DNA of 64,000 nt from NCBI RefSeq assembly GCF_022761015.1, contig NZ_JAKWJQ010000001.1:496001-560000 (forward strand), in the 5' to 3' direction. Within the stretch, counting starts at the first letter, position 1. Each line of letters opens with the position of its first letter. Both the position numbers and the translations under genes were made by a program. Source of the stretch: Humibacter sp. RRB41 (GTDB lineage: Bacteria; Actinomycetota; Actinomycetes; Actinomycetales; Microbacteriaceae). Shown here in pieces: positions 40,139 to 48,373 of this stretch. The notes beneath the pieces were generated by a model. It was given only the letters and a program-made list of their open reading frames with translations. It was not told where the DNA came from and ran no database searches.

Positions 40139-40741
40139 CTCGACCGCTATGCGCACGGCCTCGGCGCGGGTTCGCGCACCGGTTTTGCCGATCGCGCTCG
40201 AGAGATAGTTGCGCACCGTGCCCTCCGACAGGTGCAGCTCACGTGCGATGTCCGCGTTCGTCCCGCCGGATTGCGCCGACGTGAGCACGTCCGTCTCTCG
40301 CTCTGTCAAGGGTGAATCTCCGGAGGCCAGCGACTCCGCCGCCAGCTCCGGGTCGATCACCCGCATGCCGGCATCGATGTCGCGAACGATTGCCGCCAGC
40401 CGTTTCGCGGGGGTGTCTTTGACGACGAACCCCGCGACGCCGGCTTTCATTGCCCGCCGCAGATAGCCCGGCCGGCCGAACGTCGTCACCATCAGCACAC
40501 GGATGCCAGGAGCGCGCTCCCGAAGATCGGCCGCTGCCGTGATGCCGTCGAGGCCCGGCATCTCCACGTCGAGCAGGGCGACGTCGGGGTTCGTGCCGAG
40601 CGCCGCTGCCACGACCTCGTCACCCCGGCCCACCTCCGCAACGACCTCGATGTCGGACTCGAGTCCGAGCATGGTGGCGAGCGCCCCGCGCACGAGTGCC
40701 TGGTCGTCGGCGAGCAGCAGCCTGATCGTTCGATCGGTCAC
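40124..40741 (-). CDS. NarL/FixJ-type response regulator (cassette 2)
   Basis: A 205-residue paralogue of the regulator opposite. The receiver has LLADDQALVRGALA, phospho-acceptor D58 in LLDVEMPGLDG, MVTTFGRPGYLRRA and FVVKDTP. The C-terminal helix-turn-helix is LTERETDVL, then NADIARELHLSEGTVRNYLSSAIGKTGA. The recognition helix differs from its twin at very few positions, which supports a shared DNA target. The GTG at 40741 overlaps the kinase stop by 4 bp, so translation is coupled. Confidence 0.92.
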   Translation of the reverse strand: MTDRTIRLLLADDQALVRGALATMLGLESDIEVVAEVGRGDEVVAAALGTNPDVALLDVEMPGLDGITAAADLRERAPGIRVLMVTTFGRPGYLRRAMKAGVAGFVVKDTPAKRLAAIVRDIDAGMRVIDPELAAESLASGDSPLTERETDVLTSAQSGGTNADIARELHLSEGTVRNYLSSAIGKTGARTRAEAVRIAVENGWL

Positions 40742-41913
40742 GCGGCATCTCCCCGCACGAGAGTGAGTCGGAAACCGCCGAGGTCGCTCGAGCCGGTCTT
40801 CAGCCGCCACCCTGCGGCTTCGGCTCGCTCACGGAGACCGCGCAGACCGTTGCCATCGTCTGCCCCGTCGTTGGGGGCACCGTGGCCGTTGTCGTCGACC
40901 TCGACCAGATTCGCTCGGACCGTCACGCGACAGAGACTCGCACGCGAGTGTCGCATGACGTTCGTGACCCCTTCCCGCACGACCCAGCCGGCGAGCTCGC
41001 GGTCCGCCGCCGCCAGCTCGTCGACCGTGGACGGCAGCTGTGCCTCGATGCCGGCGCTGGCCAGGATCGACCGTGCGTTGGCGAGTTCGCCGACCACGTT
41101 GACGCCCCGGTATCCGGCCACCGTCGAGCGAACGTCGGCGAGGGCGCCGCGGGCGAGGTCTTCGAGTGCTGTGACTTCCGCGCGCGCCTGCTGGCGGGCA
41201 TCCGTGTCGATCAGCATGCCGGCGAGTTCCGCTTTGACGGCGATGGCCGTGAGAGAGTGGCCAAGGATGTCGTGCATGTCGCGCGCCACCCGCCCGCGCT
41301 CCTTCTGCACCTCGAGCGCGGCCAGCTCGAGCCGAGTGGCATGCAAGGTGCGGATCGTGGCGTTCTGCCTGGCGAATCCGGTGACCATCATGGTGATGGA
41401 TGCGATGATCGCCGGCATCCAGACGCCCCCGCTGACCGTCGCGCCGCCTGCCAACTCGAAGACGAGCGCCATCCCGACAAGGGTGCCCGTGAGAAGGTAC
41501 GTCACTCGCATCGTGAACAGACTCAAACCGATGACGATGCCGACGAAGACCCAGGTCTGCCCGACTGCCCAGCCGAGGATCGGCCAGAGCACGAAGCTCA
41601 ACGCGAACAGCGCGACCGATGCCCAGAGGCGGTGACTTCGCGGGAGCCGCCATGCGACGGGAACCGCTGCGACGATGCCTACGCCGTACGCGACGCCGCC
41701 TGCAACCGCGAGCACATTCATCCACAAGCTGGTCGGGCCGTGCAGATACGACGACAGCAGAGCCGCCAGCCAGAACACCGCAACGAGCGGGCCGATGTAC
41801 CAGCGACGTCCCAGATGCGGTGCGCCAGGCACGCTGGCGTCGACTCGTCGCGTCACGTCGATATCGTCTGGCGGTTCCGGCAGCTGCACCGTGGGAAACC
41901 GGATGGCACTCAT
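40738..41913 (-). CDS. Sensor histidine kinase, HisKA_3 type (cassette 2)
   Basis: A 391-residue kinase with a short cytoplasmic N-terminus, then about six membrane helices (WYIGPLVAVFWLAALLSSYL onward). The phosphoacceptor segment is ERGRVARDMHDILGHSLT with H214. The ATPase domain has REGVTNVMRHSRAS and VDDNGHGAPNDGADDGNGLRGLRERA. It keeps the plan of the cassette 1 kinase, but the membrane part is clearly more diverged than the regulators. That suggests different signals feeding a similar output. The ATG at 41913 lies 28 bp after the permease stop. Confidence 0.9.
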   Translation of the reverse strand: MSAIRFPTVQLPEPPDDIDVTRRVDASVPGAPHLGRRWYIGPLVAVFWLAALLSSYLHGPTSLWMNVLAVAGGVAYGVGIVAAVPVAWRLPRSHRLWASVALFALSFVLWPILGWAVGQTWVFVGIVIGLSLFTMRVTYLLTGTLVGMALVFELAGGATVSGGVWMPAIIASITMMVTGFARQNATIRTLHATRLELAALEVQKERGRVARDMHDILGHSLTAIAVKAELAGMLIDTDARQQARAEVTALEDLARGALADVRSTVAGYRGVNVVGELANARSILASAGIEAQLPSTVDELAAADRELAGWVVREGVTNVMRHSRASLCRVTVRANLVEVDDNGHGAPNDGADDGNGLRGLRERAEAAGWRLKTGSSDLGGFRLTLVRGDAA

Positions 41914-41941
41914 CCGTCTACTCTCGCAGTTCGCGGCGCGG

Positions 41942-42748
41942 TCAGCCGCGCTGTGTGTCGCGGCGGAACAGCAGCGCCGTTCCTGCGGCGAACACGGCGA
42001 GCCAGCCGATGGCGTTAAGCAGAGCCAGGATGTTGAATGCGTCACCCGTCAGCGGTGCCCGCCCGAGTTCACCGATTCCGTATACCGGCGTCCACACCGC
42101 GATGTCGTGCATCACCGCCGGCATCTGATCGAGGGGGATGAACAGACCGCCGAGGAACGACAGCAGCACGATCGCCAGGCTCACGAACTGCATCGAGTTC
42201 TCGCTCGGCACGAGGTATCCGATCATCAGGCCGAGCGTCGTGAAGACGAGAGTGCCGAGCAGCCACACGGCGAGTCCCGCCAACAGCCAGTCCTGGATCG
42301 GCATGCGCACGCCGGTTGCGGCGCCGACGGCGAACGTGGCCGCCACGGCGACCAGCCCGACGACGAGCCCCGCGACGATCTTGGTGGCGACGTTGGCGAT
42401 CGGGCTCACCGGCGTGAGCCTGAGCTGACGGCTCCAGCCCTGCGTGCGCTCGATGGCCACGGCTCCGCCGGCGGCGGTGGCCGACATCATCGCGCCGTAC
42501 AGAGCCATCGACACCATGATGTACGCGGCGACGGAGACACCGCCTGCGCTCACCGGCACATTGCCGAGCGCGACATCCCGCTGCGGGTATCCGACCAGCA
42601 GGTAGAGGGCCACCGGGAACACCAGTGTGAAGACGAGGGTGCGTCGGTTGCGCAGCTTGCGCTTGAGCTCGATCCACAGGTAGGTGAGGTTGAAGCCTCC
42701 GAAGGGGCGAACTGTGCGTTGCTGCAGTGCAGGAGAGATGGTGGTCAT
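41942..42748 (-). CDS. ABC-2-type transporter permease (cassette 2)
   Basis: A 268-residue permease with six helices. The N-terminal part is LTYLWIELKRKLRNRRTLVFTLVFPVALYLLVG. The cytoplasmic contact is ATAAGGAVAIERTQGWSRQLRLTPVSP. C-terminal helices include LLSFLGGLFIPLDQMP and TPVYGIGELGRAPLTG. The start is 10 bp after the ATPase stop. It is paralogous to the cassette 1 permease; the GWxRQLRLTP motif is shared. Both probably export the same class of compound, or provide resistance to it. Confidence 0.9.
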   Translation of the reverse strand: MTTISPALQQRTVRPFGGFNLTYLWIELKRKLRNRRTLVFTLVFPVALYLLVGYPQRDVALGNVPVSAGGVSVAAYIMVSMALYGAMMSATAAGGAVAIERTQGWSRQLRLTPVSPIANVATKIVAGLVVGLVAVAATFAVGAATGVRMPIQDWLLAGLAVWLLGTLVFTTLGLMIGYLVPSENSMQFVSLAIVLLSFLGGLFIPLDQMPAVMHDIAVWTPVYGIGELGRAPLTGDAFNILALLNAIGWLAVFAAGTALLFRRDTQRG

Positions 42749-42758
42749 GATGTCGTCC

Positions 42759-43739
42759 TTATGCGTTTTCGCGGGCAGGCGCGGTGGCCGTGCTTTGGAT
42801 GTCTGAGCCGGCACCGTCTGCGTCCCCGGTGAGCGCAACGAACGCGTCTTCGAGGTTGTGCGACGTGACTTCGAGGTCGACGGCGGAGGTCTGGTTGAGC
42901 AGGTAGCGGGCAGCGGCGTCGGAATCGGTGGTTGTGACGATCACCGTGTCGCCCTGCTGCTCGGCAGACTTCACGCCTGCGATCGTCTGCAGAACAGCGA
43001 GGTCGGCACCGCGAAGCTTCGCGCGAACGACTCGGCCCGCCGCGAGGTTCTTGATCTCCGCCGACGTACCGTCTGCGACGATGCGGCCCTTGCGCACCAG
43101 GATGACGCGGTCTGCGTAGAGATCGGCCTCCTCGAGGTAGTGCGTGGCGAAGACGACGGTGCGGCCGCGCGAGGCATCCGCTCGGATCGCTTGCCAGAAC
43201 GTTCGGCGCCCGTCCACGTCCATGCCCGTCGTCGGTTCGTCGAGAATGAGCAGCCCTGGGTCAGAGAGCAGCGCGAGGGCGAACCGAAGGCGTTGCAGCT
43301 GACCGCCGGAGCATTTGCCGACCATGCGATCCGCGATGTCGAGGATGCCTGCCCGCTCGAGCACCTCATCCACCGGCCGCGGCGCGGTGAAGAAGCTTGC
43401 GGTGAGGGTCACCGTCTCGCGAACGGTGAGGTCCTTCAGCAGGCCGCCCGATTGGAGCACCGCCGAGATCCGCCCGTTGGCGATGGCGGCACGCGGCGAG
43501 TCGCCGAACACACGCACCTCGCCCTGGTCGGGTCGGCTCAGCCCGAGCAGCATGTCGATGGTGGTGGACTTTCCGGCGCCGTTCGGTCCGAGAAAAGCGA
43601 CGACCTCGCCCTGGCCGATGCGCAGGTCGACTCCGTCGACCGCGAGCACGCGCCCGAAGCGCTTGGTGATTCCGCGAGCGTCGATCGCGAGGGTCTGGGT
43701 GGCGGCATCCGCGGTCTGCCGTGCTGGTTCAGCGTTCAT
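42759..43739 (-). CDS. ABC-2-type transporter ATPase (cassette 2)
   Basis: A 326-residue ATPase. Walker A is GPNGAGKST (51-59), the signature is CSGGQLQR (Cys replaces the usual Leu), Walker B is LLILDEP, and the switch His is in FATHYLEEADLYADR. Its C-terminal domain resembles the cassette 1 ATPase (SHNLEDAFVALTGD against AHSMDDAFLALTTS). The ATG at 43739 is 66.5 bp from the centre of the operator palindrome. It is the first gene of a four-gene operon ending in the regulator. Confidence 0.9.
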   Translation of the reverse strand: MNAEPARQTADAATQTLAIDARGITKRFGRVLAVDGVDLRIGQGEVVAFLGPNGAGKSTTIDMLLGLSRPDQGEVRVFGDSPRAAIANGRISAVLQSGGLLKDLTVRETVTLTASFFTAPRPVDEVLERAGILDIADRMVGKCSGGQLQRLRFALALLSDPGLLILDEPTTGMDVDGRRTFWQAIRADASRGRTVVFATHYLEEADLYADRVILVRKGRIVADGTSAEIKNLAAGRVVRAKLRGADLAVLQTIAGVKSAEQQGDTVIVTTTDSDAAARYLLNQTSAVDLEVTSHNLEDAFVALTGDADGAGSDIQSTATAPARENA

Positions 43740-43798
43740 ACCGACCACTCTGCGGCGGAGCCTCGCGCCGACGTGCACACGCCCGTCACGACATCCGC

Positions 43799-43812
43799 GT
43801 GACATCTGTCAC
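43799..43812 (-). promoter_or_regulatory. 14-bp operator of ABC/two-component cassette 2
   Basis: GTGACA-TC-TGTCAC is a perfect-arm palindrome, identical in its arms to the site before cassette 1 and centred the same 66.5 bp from the ATPase start. It is the probable target of the NarL-type regulators. Confidence 0.75.
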
Positions 43813-43843
43813 ATCGGTGCCGCCGACCTGCCTTGCCCCGCTG

Positions 43844-43883
43844 TACTCGACCACCGGGGTGGCGGCGCTACTCGACCACCGGG
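43844..43883. repeat. Family B direct repeat
   Basis: TACTCGACCACCGGG occurs at 43844-43858 and again at 43869-43883, a 25-bp period. It belongs to the CTACTCGACCA family. It lies in the 204-bp gap between the cassette 2 promoter and the end of the DUF3073 gene. Confidence 0.6.
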
Positions 43884-43943
43884 CGCGAAGGGACGCAAAA
43901 CGCGCACCCCGTGAGGGATGCGCGCCGCGATGCGCTCCGGCGA

Positions 43944-44144
43944 TCAGCCCGCCGAGCGCTCCTGGAAGTCGTCCGACCGCTGCCCGTCCGGCGACTCGAA
44001 GTCGGCCCATGCCGAGTATCGCTCGTCGTCGTGCGGGTGCCCGGTGAGTTCTTCCTCGAGCTTGTTGTAGTCCACAGTCGGGCTGTAGGACTTCAGCTCA
44101 CGGGCGATTTTGGTGTGCTTCGCCTTTTGACGGCCGCGCCCCAT
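43944..44144 (-). CDS. DUF3073 small protein
   Basis: A 66-residue basic protein. MGRGRQKAKHTKIARELKSYSP is the hallmark of the actinobacterial DUF3073 family, followed by an acidic C-terminal half (DDERYSAWADFESPDG). Its function is unknown. In many Actinobacteria it sits right beside purM, facing it; here it is almost 10 kb away from purM, with the hydrolase, methyltransferase and both ABC cassettes in between. An in-frame start 15 codons upstream exists, but the family begins at MGRGRQK, and a GGGGG-containing site precedes the ATG at 44144. Confidence 0.88.
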   Translation of the reverse strand: MGRGRQKAKHTKIARELKSYSPTVDYNKLEEELTGHPHDDERYSAWADFESPDGQRSDDFQERSAG

Positions 44145-44288
44145 GCGAGACCCCCTCACGATGACAGGCCCGGGGCGGATGACGCTCAACCGGGGTTCCG
44201 AACGGGAATGAAAACTAGCGACGAGTTTAGCATGCAGGCCACTGCCAGCCTGGGTACTCGTTCACAGTCATCCATGATGGTATATACC

Positions 44289-45362
44289 GTGTCCCCAGTG
44301 TCTGAACGCGCCCAGGTGGTGGTCATCGGTGCAGGCCAGGCGGGGCTCGCCGTCGCCTATTATCTGAAGCGCTTTCAGCTTGAACCCGGCGTCGATTTCG
44401 TCGTCTACGACCGTGGCCCCGGCACCGGTGGTGCATGGCAATTCCGATGGGACGCCCTCCGCCTCGGCAGTGCGCACAAGGTGCACGACCTTCCGGGCAT
44501 GCAGGAACTCGGCATCGGCTTCGACACCGCCGACCGCACGCTTCCGGCCAAGGACATCGTCGCCGGTTACTACCGTCGCTACGAGGATCACTTCGGCCTG
44601 CAGGTGCGGCGACCGGTCACGATCTCGTCGGTCGTGAACCGCGGCGCGGACCTCGTCGTACAGCACTCCGAGGGCGAGACGGCCGCCCAGGTGCTGGTGA
44701 ATGCGACCGGAACATGGGGTTCGCCGTTCGTTCCGTACTACCCGGGCGCGAGTACATTCCGCGGGCGGCATGTACACACGAACGGGTACGTCACTGCAGA
44801 GGAGTTCCGCGGTCAGAACGTCGTCGTGGTCGGCGGCGGCACGAGCGCGATCGGCTTTCTGCTCGAGCTCGAGAACGTGGCGGATGTCGTGTCGTGGGCA
44901 TCACGTCGCCCGATCGACTACAACACGGAGTCCGTGCTGACGATCGAGGGCGGTGTGGCGGCCGTGCGCGAGGCGGATGCCGCAGCCCGCGCCGGCAAGG
45001 CGTTGCCCAGCCTCGTGAGCACCACCGGGGTGCCGCTCACCCGCAAGATCGCGGCGGGCATCGCCCGTGGCCTGCTCAAGGAGCGTCCGATGTTCGCCCG
45101 CATCGAGCCGGAAGGCGTTCGCTGGAACGACGGCTCCTTCACCGCAGCGGATGCCATCATCTGGGCCACCGGTTTCCGTCCGGAGCTGCGCCACCTCGCC
45201 CCTCTCAAGCTGCGTGAGAAACAGGGCGGCGTGACGGTGGAATCGGGGCAGGTCTGGACGGATCCGCGCATCTTCCTCGCCGGCTACGGCCCGTACGCGT
45301 CGACGATCGGTGCGAACCGCTCCGGCCGCATCATCGCTCGCCAGATCATGGCGCAGATCTGA
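44289..45362 (+). CDS. FAD/NAD(P)-binding oxidoreductase (flavin monooxygenase-like)
   Basis: A protein of about 357 residues with two nucleotide-binding motifs: QVVVIGAGQAGLAVAYYL for FAD near the N-terminus and NVVVVGGGTSAIGFLLEL for NAD(P) near residue 180. ATGTWGSPFVPYYPG and IIWATGFRPELRHLAPL link it to the CzcO-like flavin monooxygenase relatives. The FxGxxxHxxxY-type signature appears as FRGRHVHTNGY. Substrate unknown. The start is uncertain: GTG at 44289 or 44298, or ATG at 44274 or 44277. TATATA at 44281-44286 could be a -10 box, which would favour the later GTG codons. Confidence 0.78.
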   Translation: MSPVSERAQVVVIGAGQAGLAVAYYLKRFQLEPGVDFVVYDRGPGTGGAWQFRWDALRLGSAHKVHDLPGMQELGIGFDTADRTLPAKDIVAGYYRRYEDHFGLQVRRPVTISSVVNRGADLVVQHSEGETAAQVLVNATGTWGSPFVPYYPGASTFRGRHVHTNGYVTAEEFRGQNVVVVGGGTSAIGFLLELENVADVVSWASRRPIDYNTESVLTIEGGVAAVREADAAARAGKALPSLVSTTGVPLTRKIAAGIARGLLKERPMFARIEPEGVRWNDGSFTAADAIIWATGFRPELRHLAPLKLREKQGGVTVESGQVWTDPRIFLAGYGPYASTIGANRSGRIIARQIMAQI

Positions 45363-45371
45363 CCCTCTCCC

Positions 45372-45387
45372 GCTACTCGACCAGCGT
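45372..45387. repeat. Family B motif
   Basis: CGCTACTCGACCAGCG lies between two convergent genes, followed at once by CTACTCGAC. It is the consensus form of the family and probably helps terminate transcription. Confidence 0.55.
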
Positions 45388-45390
45388 CGA

Positions 45391-47424
45391 CTACTCGACT
45401 CGTGCTGACGCCGTCACGACGGCTGTGCCGTCGCCGGGGGTGTCGACGTCGAACGCGCGGCCGCCCACACGCACGCCCTTCACGCTGATGCTTCCCGCGC
45501 CGGCGACGGGCGCGGCCGACACCGCGTCGCCGTGGGGTCGCAGCCCCAGGCGTACCGCGAGCACTTCCACCGCGGCCGCGGCCGACCATGCCTGCGGACG
45601 ACATGCCGCAGGGTACGGGGCCGGGGTGCCGGTGTCGGAGGCGGCGTCGCCGGAGTGGAGCTCGGGCATCCTGAAGTCGAAGCGTTCGGCAGCGCGCAGC
45701 AGGCCCTCGATCAGCCCGCCTGCGCGTTCGCCCATGCCGGCTCGCGCGAGGCCCCCGATCGCGATCGCGGTGTCGTGCGTCCAGACCGAGCCGCCGTGGT
45801 AGCTGAGCGGCCAGAAGCCGGCGGAGTCCGTCGACAGCGTGCGCAGGCCGAATCCGGAGTCCAGGCGGGGCGACGTGATGCGGTCGGCGACCGTCGCCTC
45901 CTCATCCGGCGACAGGATGCCCGTGCCCAGCAGATGCCCGATGTTGCTGGTGAGCGAGTCGACGGGCTGCTTGCCGGCATCCAACGCGACGGCCGGGTAG
46001 CGTCCGCCCTGCGGGTCGTCCACCCAGAACTCGTCGGCGAACCGGCTCTTCAGCCGCGCAGCCCAGTCGCGCCAATCGTGCGCGCCAGGCAAGCCGAAGT
46101 GCTCGAGCAGATCGGCGCCGTGCACGGCTGCCTCGTACGCGTAGGCCTGCACTTCGCAGAGCGCGATCGGTCCATCGGCCAGGGTCCCGTCTCGCCACTG
46201 GATCGAGTCCCCCGAGTCCTTCCAGCCCTGGTTCGCGAGCCCGTGGCCGGTCGTGTCGACGTACTCGAGAAAGCCGTCGCCGTCGCTGTCGCCGCTGTCG
46301 CGCATCCATGCCATGGCAGCCTCGAGGTGCGGCAGCAGGGGAGCGATGTCGGCATCCCGCGCGCCCCACTTCCATACGTCGTGCAGCAGGCACACCCACA
46401 ACGGCGTCGCGTCGATCGTGCCGTAATAGAGCGGCGGCAGCGTGATCCCGTGGTCGGGGAGGGACAACGAACCCGCCCTCAGCTCGTGCATGATCTTCCC
46501 CGGCTGCTCGGCCGTCTCGGGATCGGTCTGTGTTCCCTGGAACGCGGCGAGCACCCTGAGCGTCGCCAGAGCGGGCTCGGTCGAGGCGGGCAGCAGGAAG
46601 CGCGCCGCCCAGATCGAGTCGCGGCCGAACAGGGTGAAGAACCAGGGGGCGCCGGCGGCGAAGAACTCGTCGCCCGGCTCCCGCGTCGTCGACATGCGCA
46701 GCGCGTCGAGGTCGGAGAGCGCGGTGGTCACCCACCGGCTCAGCCTCGAGTCACCGCTCTCGACGGAGAATCCCTCCCACGCAGGTGCGTCGGTCGCTCC
46801 AGCGACCACCGACGAGGCATCCGCCATCGCGACGCGCCACGTGAGTTCGACGGAGCTCTGCGGCGGCAGCTCGACGCCCCACGAGACGACCGTCTTCTCG
46901 CGCTCTGACCGGACTGCGGATCCCGGCGCCTGCAGCGTCGCGGTCGTCGCGCCGTCCGACCATTCGGCTCCGTCATCGCGCAGCGTCGAACCCCAGTCGT
47001 GGCTGACGTGGATGCCCGCCTTCACGTCCTGCATCGGCGTGAAGGCCGGTGCGAGTTCGACCTCTACCCTGGTGCGCACCGGCACGTCGCGTGCCGAGCG
47101 CACGACGATGCGCTCCTCGACGGCATCCGTCGTCGCGGTGCGTTCGCGATCGATGCGCACTCGAGGGTCAGCGCCCTCGCCGTCGAGGTGCCGCAGCACG
47201 CCGGTGAACGTCGCAGCGGATGCCCCGTGCGGCGCGACGGAGATCCACTCCGGCCGTCTGCCATCGACGGTCAGCACGACTCCCGAGAGCACGCGCACAT
47301 CGCCGTGGTAGAGGCCGTGGATGTCTGCCGCTCCGGCATCCCCCGTGCGGTCGGACCACAGCTGGGTCGGTGCGCGCAGCACGATGATCTGGTCGCTGAG
47401 CAGCGGTTGACGGTGTTCTTGCAT
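45391..47424 (-). CDS. Glycogen-debranching-like glycosidase (amylo-alpha-1,6-glucosidase family)
   Basis: A 677-residue cytoplasmic enzyme. The N-terminal beta-rich domain, of the glycogen-debranching N-terminal type (SDQIIVLRAPTQLW, HGLYHGDVRVLSG), precedes an (alpha/alpha)6 barrel. The barrel contains AAGAPWFFTLFGRDSIWAARFLLP, LPPLYYGTIDATPLWVCLLHDVWKWG, ANQGWKDSGDSIQWRDG and HGGSVWTHDTAIAIGGLARAG. Such enzymes hydrolyse alpha-glucosidic or related bonds in oligosaccharides. The gene is last in an operon with a sugar ABC importer, so it likely processes the imported oligosaccharide. Exact bond specificity is open. Confidence 0.82.
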   Translation of the reverse strand: MQEHRQPLLSDQIIVLRAPTQLWSDRTGDAGAADIHGLYHGDVRVLSGVVLTVDGRRPEWISVAPHGASAATFTGVLRHLDGEGADPRVRIDRERTATTDAVEERIVVRSARDVPVRTRVEVELAPAFTPMQDVKAGIHVSHDWGSTLRDDGAEWSDGATTATLQAPGSAVRSEREKTVVSWGVELPPQSSVELTWRVAMADASSVVAGATDAPAWEGFSVESGDSRLSRWVTTALSDLDALRMSTTREPGDEFFAAGAPWFFTLFGRDSIWAARFLLPASTEPALATLRVLAAFQGTQTDPETAEQPGKIMHELRAGSLSLPDHGITLPPLYYGTIDATPLWVCLLHDVWKWGARDADIAPLLPHLEAAMAWMRDSGDSDGDGFLEYVDTTGHGLANQGWKDSGDSIQWRDGTLADGPIALCEVQAYAYEAAVHGADLLEHFGLPGAHDWRDWAARLKSRFADEFWVDDPQGGRYPAVALDAGKQPVDSLTSNIGHLLGTGILSPDEEATVADRITSPRLDSGFGLRTLSTDSAGFWPLSYHGGSVWTHDTAIAIGGLARAGMGERAGGLIEGLLRAAERFDFRMPELHSGDAASDTGTPAPYPAACRPQAWSAAAAVEVLAVRLGLRPHGDAVSAAPVAGAGSISVKGVRVGGRAFDVDTPGDGTAVVTASARVE

Positions 47425-47452
47425 GGTTCCCTTCGGCGACGCGACGCGGTCG

Positions 47453-48373
47453 CTATTCCTTGACGGCGCCTTCGCTGTTGTTCATGATGCGGCGCTGGAA
47501 GACGAAGAACATCACCGCGACCGGGATGGTCATGATCGCCGCAGCGGCGAGCTTGAGCGGGTACTGGTTCCCCTGCCCGAGCTGGCCGCTGCTCAACGAG
47601 GCGACGCCCTTCGTCAGTGTCGTGAGCGACGGGCTCTGCGCCGAGATGATGAACTGCGCCAGCTCGTTCCACGACCCCTGGAACGACAGGATGATGATCG
47701 TCACGAGCGCCGGTCTCGCCATCGGCAGCACGACCGACCAGAACAGCCGGAACGTCCCTGCGCCGTCGATGCGTGCCTGTTCCTCGACGCTCACCGGGAT
47801 CGACTCGAAGAACCCCTTCATGATGAACACGCCCGCCGCGTCCACGAGGAGCGGAACGATCATGCCGGTGTAGGAGTCGTAGATGCCGAGCTGGTTGATC
47901 ACCAGGAACTTCGGGATCATCAGGACGACAGCAGGAACGGCCATCACGGCGATCAGGCCCGCGAAGATCACGTTTCGGCCGCGGAAATGCAGCCGGGCGA
48001 GGGCGTAGCCGGCGAGCGAGTCGAAGAAGACGCGGCCGAACGTGACGAAGATCGTCACGATCGCCGAGTTCATGAACCAGAGCGGAAAGTCCGAGTTCAC
48101 GAAGAGCTGCTGCAGGGCAGCGGTGCTCCACGTGGTCGGGATCAGCGAGACCGGGTTGGCGGTGGCATCCGGATTGGTCTTGAACGCCGTGGCGACCTGC
48201 AGGAGGAACGGGAAGATGTAGACGACGGCGAGCACGACGAGGACCGCATAGATCACCGACGTGGCGATGATCGCCCTGCGCGACCGCGGAGCCCGAGGAC
48301 GTCGGGGCTTCGGATGATCCTTGCCGGTGGTCGCCGCGACCGACAGCTGTTGTGCGTTCACACCGGTGGTCAT
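47453..48373 (-). CDS. Sugar ABC transporter permease, MalG type
   Basis: A 306-residue permease with a long Arg-rich cytoplasmic N-terminus and six membrane helices (first IIATSVIYAVLVVLAVVYIFPF). The EAA loop is SVEEQARIDGAGTFRLFWSVVLPMA. It starts within the MalF-type gene (4-bp overlap), and the glycosidase begins 28 bp after its stop. No ATPase gene is present in this operon either, so a shared ATPase is presumed. Confidence 0.9.
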   Translation of the reverse strand: MTTGVNAQQLSVAATTGKDHPKPRRPRAPRSRRAIIATSVIYAVLVVLAVVYIFPFLLQVATAFKTNPDATANPVSLIPTTWSTAALQQLFVNSDFPLWFMNSAIVTIFVTFGRVFFDSLAGYALARLHFRGRNVIFAGLIAVMAVPAVVLMIPKFLVINQLGIYDSYTGMIVPLLVDAAGVFIMKGFFESIPVSVEEQARIDGAGTFRLFWSVVLPMARPALVTIIILSFQGSWNELAQFIISAQSPSLTTLTKGVASLSSGQLGQGNQYPLKLAAAAIMTIPVAVMFFVFQRRIMNNSEGAVKE

